DNA from: Cytophagaceae bacterium
GTDB taxonomy: Bacteria > Bacteroidota > Bacteroidia > Flavobacteriales > Flavobacteriaceae
Direction: 5' to 3'
Assembly: GCA_002710685.1 (NCBI GenBank)
Contig: PALD01000054.1
Span: forward strand, 1-64,000
Length of the DNA: 64,000 bases
Below the pieces are notes generated by a model that was given only the letters and a program-made list of their open reading frames with translations, was not told the origin of the DNA and searched no databases. The position numbers and the translations under genes were made by a program. Shown here in pieces: positions 59,811 through 64,000 of the stretch (position 1 is its first letter; the number at the start of each line of letters is the position of its first letter).

Positions 59811-59845
59811 TGTCAATATGATTTTAGGTTGGGTTTGTTTTGGGT

Positions 59846-61210
59846 TTACCCAAAAAGCCACTCCACCACATCGGTTACTTTTGAGACACGTACTATTTGA
59901 ATTGCATGATCCTGTTTTGGGATCTTGCAGTATTTTGAGATCATAATAGTGCCAAAGCCCAGTTTTTCAGCTTCTAGAATACGCTGGTCTGCACGTGTCA
60001 CTGGCCTTATTTCGCCGGCAAGGCCCACCTCTGCTGCAAAGCATAAATCTTTTGCAATGGAGATGTCCTCATTGCTGGACAAGATTGCAGAAATCACCGC
60101 AAGGTCAATAGCAGGGTCATCCACACTGATACCGCCCGTGATATTGAGAAAAACATCTTTGGCGCCCAGCCTAAAACCAGCCCTTTTTTCAAGGACTGCG
60201 AGCAGCATGTTGAGACGTTTTGCGTTATACCCGGTTGCGCTGCGTTGTGGGGTGCCATACACTGCCGTGCTCACGAGTGCCTGAATTTCTATCATCAATG
60301 GGCGCATGCCCTCAAGGGTCGCGGCAATCGCCGTGCCGCTTAGATCCTCGTCATTTTTAGAAATCAAGATCTCAGATGGGTTTGAGACTTCCCGCAGGCC
60401 GCCGCCCTGCATTTCATAGATCCCCAACTCATTTGTACTGCCAAAACGGTTTTTATGCGCCCGCAATATCCTGTAAACATGATTGCGGTCACCTTCAAAT
60501 TGAAGTACGGTATCGACCATGTGCTCCAGTATTTTGGGGCCCGCAATGGTACCGTCTTTTGTGATGTGGCCTATCAAGATGACGGGCGTCGCGGTTTCCT
60601 TTGCAAATTTTATAAGTTCGCCAGTGGTTTCCCGTATTTGAGAAATACTCCCGGCGCTGCTCTCAATATAGTCGCTATGCAGGGTCTGTATAGAATCTAT
60701 TACCACGATATCTGGGTCCAGTTCCTGGATTTGCCTAAAGATATTCTGGGTTTTTGTTTCGGTAAGGATGAGGCAGTTTTCTGCATGGGGATTGATACGG
60801 TCTGCCCTCATCTTTATTTGCTGTGCACTTTCTTCACCAGAGACATAGAGCGTTTGATAGGGCAGGCCCAGGGCAATTTGAAGCATCAATGTGCTTTTTC
60901 CTATTCCCGGCTCACCGCCCAGAAGGGTCAAAGAACCTGGTACAAGACCGCCGCCCAAAACCCTATCGAGTTCCTGGTTGCTGGTCTTTAACCGTATTTC
61001 TGCAGTGCTTACAATGTCTTTTATGGGGAGTGGTCTTGCAATTCTTTTTGCAGGGGCAACTTCAGCTTGTTTCCAGTCTTTTGCATCTGTTTTTTGCACA
61101 ACTTCTTCTGCAATGGTGTTCCATTGTTTGCAAGAGTTGCACTGTCCCTGCCACTTAGCGTACTGGGCGCCACAGTTCTGGCAGTAAAAGGTTGTCTTAA
61201 CTTTGGCCAT
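59846..61210 (-). CDS. radA: DNA repair protein RadA (Sms)
   Basis: A 454-residue RecA-related helicase of recombination. ATG 61210 starts MAKVKTTFYCQNCGAQYAKWQGQCNSCKQW, the C4 zinc finger. Walker A is GGEPGIGKSTL, the RadA motif HKNRFGSTNELG is present, and the C-terminal Lon-protease-like domain carries LNITGGISVDDPAIDLAVISAILSS and GLAGEIRPV. It is part of a conserved Flavobacteriia cluster with panC/panD. Confidence 0.96.
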   Translation of the reverse strand: MAKVKTTFYCQNCGAQYAKWQGQCNSCKQWNTIAEEVVQKTDAKDWKQAEVAPAKRIARPLPIKDIVSTAEIRLKTSNQELDRVLGGGLVPGSLTLLGGEPGIGKSTLMLQIALGLPYQTLYVSGEESAQQIKMRADRINPHAENCLILTETKTQNIFRQIQELDPDIVVIDSIQTLHSDYIESSAGSISQIRETTGELIKFAKETATPVILIGHITKDGTIAGPKILEHMVDTVLQFEGDRNHVYRILRAHKNRFGSTNELGIYEMQGGGLREVSNPSEILISKNDEDLSGTAIAATLEGMRPLMIEIQALVSTAVYGTPQRSATGYNAKRLNMLLAVLEKRAGFRLGAKDVFLNITGGISVDDPAIDLAVISAILSSNEDISIAKDLCFAAEVGLAGEIRPVTRADQRILEAEKLGFGTIMISKYCKIPKQDHAIQIVRVSKVTDVVEWLFG

Positions 61211-61227
61211 AGCCAAAAATATGCTTT

Positions 61228-62376
61228 TTAATTATAGCCAAAATCCCTTTTTATGGCTTCGGCCTTCATCATGAGAAAATCTTCGCTAATGCCGCCCAGC
61301 TCATTCATGGGAAAGGCACTTTGATAGGTGCGCAATGCCTTTTTGGGCTCGCCCAGGCCTTCTTGTGAGAGTGCGGTGAAATAATAGCCCATGGTGGTCC
61401 CGGGATATTGTTTTTGGGCTAGTTTGCCCAATTTCAATAGTTCTTCCCAATCTGATTTTTGCTCAAGTGCCTGTGAGATGGCAATAAAGTCATTTACCCG
61501 TATGGTCTCGGTAAGGTCAAAGAGGTCCTCAATGGTCTGGTATTTTTCTACAAGGTATTCATAAGGTGAGGAGTCAAGCTTGAGTATGACATCTTCATAT
61601 TCTTGCTTGCTTATGGGTTTAAATACCGAGAACACCTTTTCAATGGCATTGGGTATTGCCCTTGCTGCCAGCGTGTAGTGATTAGCACCTTCAAAGTCGT
61701 CAAAATAATATTTAAAGTTGGCATCCTGAAGCTGCTCCAGCCTGGTGTCAAGTGTCTTGACCCCTTCGCGAAGGCTTTCTATATCATCGCTGCCTGTGGC
61801 CTGGTAATAAAATATCTTGCGGTCCATGTTAGTAAGCGTGGTCGTTAGCCATTCCGCCATTTCTGGCACTAGGTCTGGGCTTAGCGAGATATATGCATTG
61901 AACAAGGGGACTTCCTTGAGCAGGTAATAGTTGGCAAAATTAGCCGTGAGGTCGTGCCCCACAATCATGTTGAAATTAGAAATTCTGTAATTTTTGGCCA
62001 GCCAGGAGTAGAGGTCCATGCCTATGAACTCAAAAAATGCAGCGCCGCTGCCCGTGGGTAGGTCAGTGTCTTCAGAGTATGCCGTGTCAGCTTGCCTATC
62101 ATCGTGTAAAACGCCTATCACGATAGCTTCGGGCATGTCTTCCCAGTAGCTAAAATAATCCACATTGCCTGCCACCGGCTCAAAGAGGTAGTTGCCGTCC
62201 AGAACAATGATCACGGGGTATTTTTTATCTTTTTTGTCATTATAGCTCCTGGGGAGTTGAAGCTTGACCTTGCGTGGGGCGTCAAATTTAGCTGAAGGTA
62301 TTTCTATGTATTCTACCTGGCCATGGCTTGCGCCAAAGCAAAACAGCAATAAAAGTGTGGGTATGATTCTTTTCAT
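61228..62376 (-). CDS. Esterase-fold (Fes-like) protein with Asp at the nucleophile site
   Basis: A 382-residue exported alpha/beta-hydrolase-fold protein (MKRIIPTLLLLFCFGASHGQ). The esterase fold is clear: LQLPRSYNDKKDKKYPVIIVLDGNYLFEP and RISNFNMIVGHDLTANFANYYLL. In family members the elbow reads GHSxGG; here it is GHDLTA, with Asp142 (GAC at 61951-61953) in place of Ser. ALSPDL is kept as SLSPDL. The C-terminal third has TPR-like helices. It may be inactive, or use Asp as the nucleophile. It starts 25 bases after radA's ... cluster neighbour and ends 18 bases before radA. Confidence 0.85.
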   Translation of the reverse strand: MKRIIPTLLLLFCFGASHGQVEYIEIPSAKFDAPRKVKLQLPRSYNDKKDKKYPVIIVLDGNYLFEPVAGNVDYFSYWEDMPEAIVIGVLHDDRQADTAYSEDTDLPTGSGAAFFEFIGMDLYSWLAKNYRISNFNMIVGHDLTANFANYYLLKEVPLFNAYISLSPDLVPEMAEWLTTTLTNMDRKIFYYQATGSDDIESLREGVKTLDTRLEQLQDANFKYYFDDFEGANHYTLAARAIPNAIEKVFSVFKPISKQEYEDVILKLDSSPYEYLVEKYQTIEDLFDLTETIRVNDFIAISQALEQKSDWEELLKLGKLAQKQYPGTTMGYYFTALSQEGLGEPKKALRTYQSAFPMNELGGISEDFLMMKAEAIKRDFGYN

Positions 62377-62445
62377 GTGGCAGTTGGTTTTTTGGCAAGG
62401 CTAAGGTATGCAATTTTAAGACTAAATGTTTTAACTGACAGCGTG

Positions 62446-63420
62446 TTACTTTTTAATATTCCTGTTGTAGATGGGCAGAAAAATAAACGAGCCGCCCCCC
62501 AATATCAACACAAGCAGCGTTTGTGTGCTCCATACCAGCCAGCCAAAAGCCTCCCCGGCCTCGCGCGTAAACTCAAAAAAGATGAACAGGGCCCCGATGG
62601 CCCAGGGGTAACTGCCTATACCGCCATTTGTGACCGAGATGGCAAATGAGCCTATCACAAAGGCTGCCAGGATGATGCTAAAATCTGCTGTGGATATGGC
62701 CGGGATGGTAAATTTTACCACCCAGAACATCAAGATGTACATCACCCAGATAAAAATGGTGTGCAGTATGAACCATCCTTTATTCTTCATGGTCAGGATG
62801 GTGCGCATGCCATCAACAAGACCTTTGAGAAAACCTGAAATTTTTTGTACAAATGGATGCGATGACCTCTTGATGATGCGTATAAAGACAAAGAGCCCTA
62901 CTATTAAAAAAGCCAGCACCCCCAGTGTTATCAATGGGTTGAATTCTTTTTCTTCAATGTATTTGTAAAAACCTGCACTATTCATCGAGATGGCAATACC
63001 TATGACGAGGAGCAGCATAAAAAAGTCTGCGATACGCTCTGAGATGATGGTGCCAAATCCTTTTTCAATGGGCACATCCTCATAGGTCGTCAAGGTTGCG
63101 GCCCGCAAAAACTCACCAGACCTGGGGATGCCCAGGTTTGCCAGGTAAGCGGCCATCACCGCCATGAACCTATTGGCAAAAGCTGTCTTATAACCCATGG
63201 CGCTCAGCATAAACTTCCAGCGGTGGGCGCGTGAGAGGTGGCTCAACGTGCCAAAAAAGCACGAGAGTAAGAGATATTTAGGGTCGGCATTCTTGATGTG
63301 CTGCCACAGGGTGGCCCTCTCCTGGGTGGTGAGCGTGGCTAGCATGTACCATACAAGTCCCAAGCCCAGTACAAATGGTATGACCGTCTTTAGGATTTTT
63401 ATGGTCTTTTTACTGGCCAA
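62446..63420 (-). CDS. Flippase-like (LPG synthase TM/UPF0104) membrane protein
   Basis: A 324-residue membrane protein with about eight helices: GLVWYMLATL, LSRAHRWKFMLSAMGY, FMAVMAAYLANLGIPRSGEFLRAATL, ADFFMLLLVIGIAISM and FAISVTNGGIGSYPWAIGALFIF. The SRAxRWK, GxPRxGExxRA and NGGIGxYP motifs identify the lysylphosphatidylglycerol synthase/AglD TM family, flippase-like lipid transporters. Start codon TTG 63420 is 2 bases from the panD stop. Confidence 0.88.
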   Translation of the reverse strand: MASKKTIKILKTVIPFVLGLGLVWYMLATLTTQERATLWQHIKNADPKYLLLSCFFGTLSHLSRAHRWKFMLSAMGYKTAFANRFMAVMAAYLANLGIPRSGEFLRAATLTTYEDVPIEKGFGTIISERIADFFMLLLVIGIAISMNSAGFYKYIEEKEFNPLITLGVLAFLIVGLFVFIRIIKRSSHPFVQKISGFLKGLVDGMRTILTMKNKGWFILHTIFIWVMYILMFWVVKFTIPAISTADFSIILAAFVIGSFAISVTNGGIGSYPWAIGALFIFFEFTREAGEAFGWLVWSTQTLLVLILGGGSFIFLPIYNRNIKK

Positions 63421-63422
63421 TT

Positions 63423-63773
63423 CTACTTGAGAAGATTGGTTTCTTCGTCTGGAAAGACAAGGGTGGGCTTGAATTGCTTGGCCTCATCAACGCTCATGAA
63501 GGCATACACGATGAGTATAAGGGTGTCGCCCTTTGCAACGCGGCGTGCGGCGGCACCGTTAAGGGTGATTTCGCCACTTTTTCTGGGGCCGGGTATGGCA
63601 TAGGTCTCCAGGCGCTCGCCATTAGTGACATTTACAATTTGTACGCGCTCACCTTCAATGATGTTTGCGGCTTCCATGAGGTCTTCATCTATGGTGATGC
63701 TACCTATGTAGTGAAGCTCAGCGCCGGTGCACTTTACGCGGTGTATTTTTGATTTGACTACGTTGACTAACAT
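63423..63773 (-). CDS. panD: Aspartate 1-decarboxylase
   Basis: A 116-residue pyruvoyl enzyme making beta-alanine for pantothenate. The self-cleavage site is in [10 protein letters not shown] (Gly-Ser); [20 protein letters not shown] is the conserved C-terminal block. It processes itself to generate the pyruvoyl group. It precedes the flippase-like gene and follows panC, the enzyme that uses its product. Confidence 0.97.
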   Translation of the reverse strand: MLVNVVKSKIHRVKCTGAELHYIGSITIDEDLMEAANIIEGERVQIVNVTNGERLETYAIPGPRKSGEITLNGAAARRVAKGDTLILIVYAFMSVDEAKQFKPTLVFPDEETNLLK

Positions 63774-63793
63774 GGGGACAAAGTTATGCTTTT

Positions 63794-64000
63794 TTAGTTT
63801 AGGCGTAGGTTGTCTATAAGCCTTACATCACCGGCAAAAACCGCGATGAATGCCCTGTATGTGTGGTTTTCTTCAAAGGAGGTGGCTGTTTCAAGGGTGT
63901 CCTCGTCAGCAATTTCAATATATTCCAGTTGCAGGATCTTGCTTTTTTCAAACTCCTGTTCCACCCATTGTTTTATGGCGGTGGGGGCGTTTGCGGGGTA
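63794..64000 (-). CDS. panC: Pantoate-beta-alanine ligase, 3' part
   Basis: The last 68 codons of a gene running off the right edge, read from 64000 down to TAA at 63794-63796. The end reads [19 protein letters not shown], the typical PanC C-terminus ([14 protein letters not shown]). It joins pantoate to the beta-alanine made by PanD, 20 bases downstream. Confidence 0.92.
   Translation of the reverse strand, partial: YPANAPTAIKQWVEQEFEKSKILQLEYIEIADEDTLETATSFEENHTYRAFIAVFAGDVRLIDNLRLN

Noticed and set aside
61214-61221. TATTTTTG box near the radA start (minus strand)
   Set aside because: It ends only 4 bases before the start codon, so transcription would begin at or inside the gene; probably chance in A/T-rich flank of a TTTGGC-type palindrome.
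1-64000. CRISPR arrays, tRNA or rRNA genes, insertion sequences, prophage
   Set aside because: No repeat-spacer pattern, cloverleaf, rRNA-like stretch, transposase or phage gene was seen in the window.

Overview
The window looks like chromosomal DNA of a marine member of the Flavobacteriia (Bacteroidota). The evidence is the one-subunit type-B succinate dehydrogenase cytochrome, the IleS/DksA-like/LspA cluster, the PanC/PanD/flippase-like/esterase/RadA cluster, many short 'MKK...SC' lipoproteins, promoters of the TTTG-N20-TAnnTTTG type with very short leaders, and no obvious Shine-Dalgarno sequences. No tRNA, rRNA, CRISPR array, transposase or prophage was seen. The stand-alone four-helix-bundle gene and the orphan vsr gene are the only mobile-looking pieces.

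Layout. 1-3.8 kb is an AT-rich accessory patch of secreted or lipoprotein genes: a frameshifted lipoprotein, two tandem DUF6705-like paralogues, a relic of a third copy, and a large lipoprotein with a JAB/JAMM-like C-terminus. 3.85-7.3 kb is sdhCAB. 7.5-12.8 kb holds a DUF2721 membrane protein, a large sortilin/BNR-repeat secreted protein, aminopeptidase P and a small membrane protein. 12.8-15.6 kb is a TonB-dependent receptor. 15.8-20.4 kb is a tight operon of a DUF3108 protein, tryptophan 2,3-dioxygenase, an M23 peptidase and pgi. 20.6-23.4 kb holds the tyrosine catabolic genes hppD and hmgA, split by a four-helix-bundle gene. 23.5-27.6 kb is uvrC plus a patatin/BamA-like phospholipase.

27.7-30.6 kb is a plus-strand operon of a RimB-like protease, RimK, an aspartoacylase-like metallohydrolase and 5-formyl-THF cyclo-ligase, followed by a histidine-kinase-like protein that has lost its phospho-acceptor His. 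31.8-37.0 kb is ileS, the dksA-like gene, an inserted secreted-protein gene and lspA. 37.1-42.7 kb holds a bacillithiol-transferase-like DinB protein, two small unknowns, a CBS protein, a membrane M28 peptidase, an SDR protein and a VOC protein. 42.7-44.8 kb is aspartate kinase, divergent from an ACT-like putative regulator. 44.8-47.3 kb holds three diverged paralogous helical lipoproteins and an NTF2-like protein. 47.5-51.7 kb holds a threonine-dehydrogenase-like epimerase, a TIGR03643 protein, a MORN-like protein and a PiT phosphate transporter preceded by 11-bp-phased direct repeats. 51.8-56.3 kb is nrdBA and vsr. 56.4-64.0 kb holds a second M23 peptidase, a glutaryl-CoA-dehydrogenase-like enzyme, a NIPSNAP protein, radA, an esterase-fold protein with Asp in place of the nucleophile Ser, a flippase-like protein, panD and the 3' part of panC.

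Two families of short palindromes, TTTGGCTTAAAGCCAAA and GCTTTCGCGAAAGC, are scattered through the window between genes and inside them. In three genes they form part of the signal peptide. The most unusual items are the 11-bp repeats before the phosphate transporter, the active-site substitutions in three 'enzymes', the tandem lipoprotein family, the RimB/RimK/aspartoacylase operon and the palindromes adopted as signal-peptide codons.
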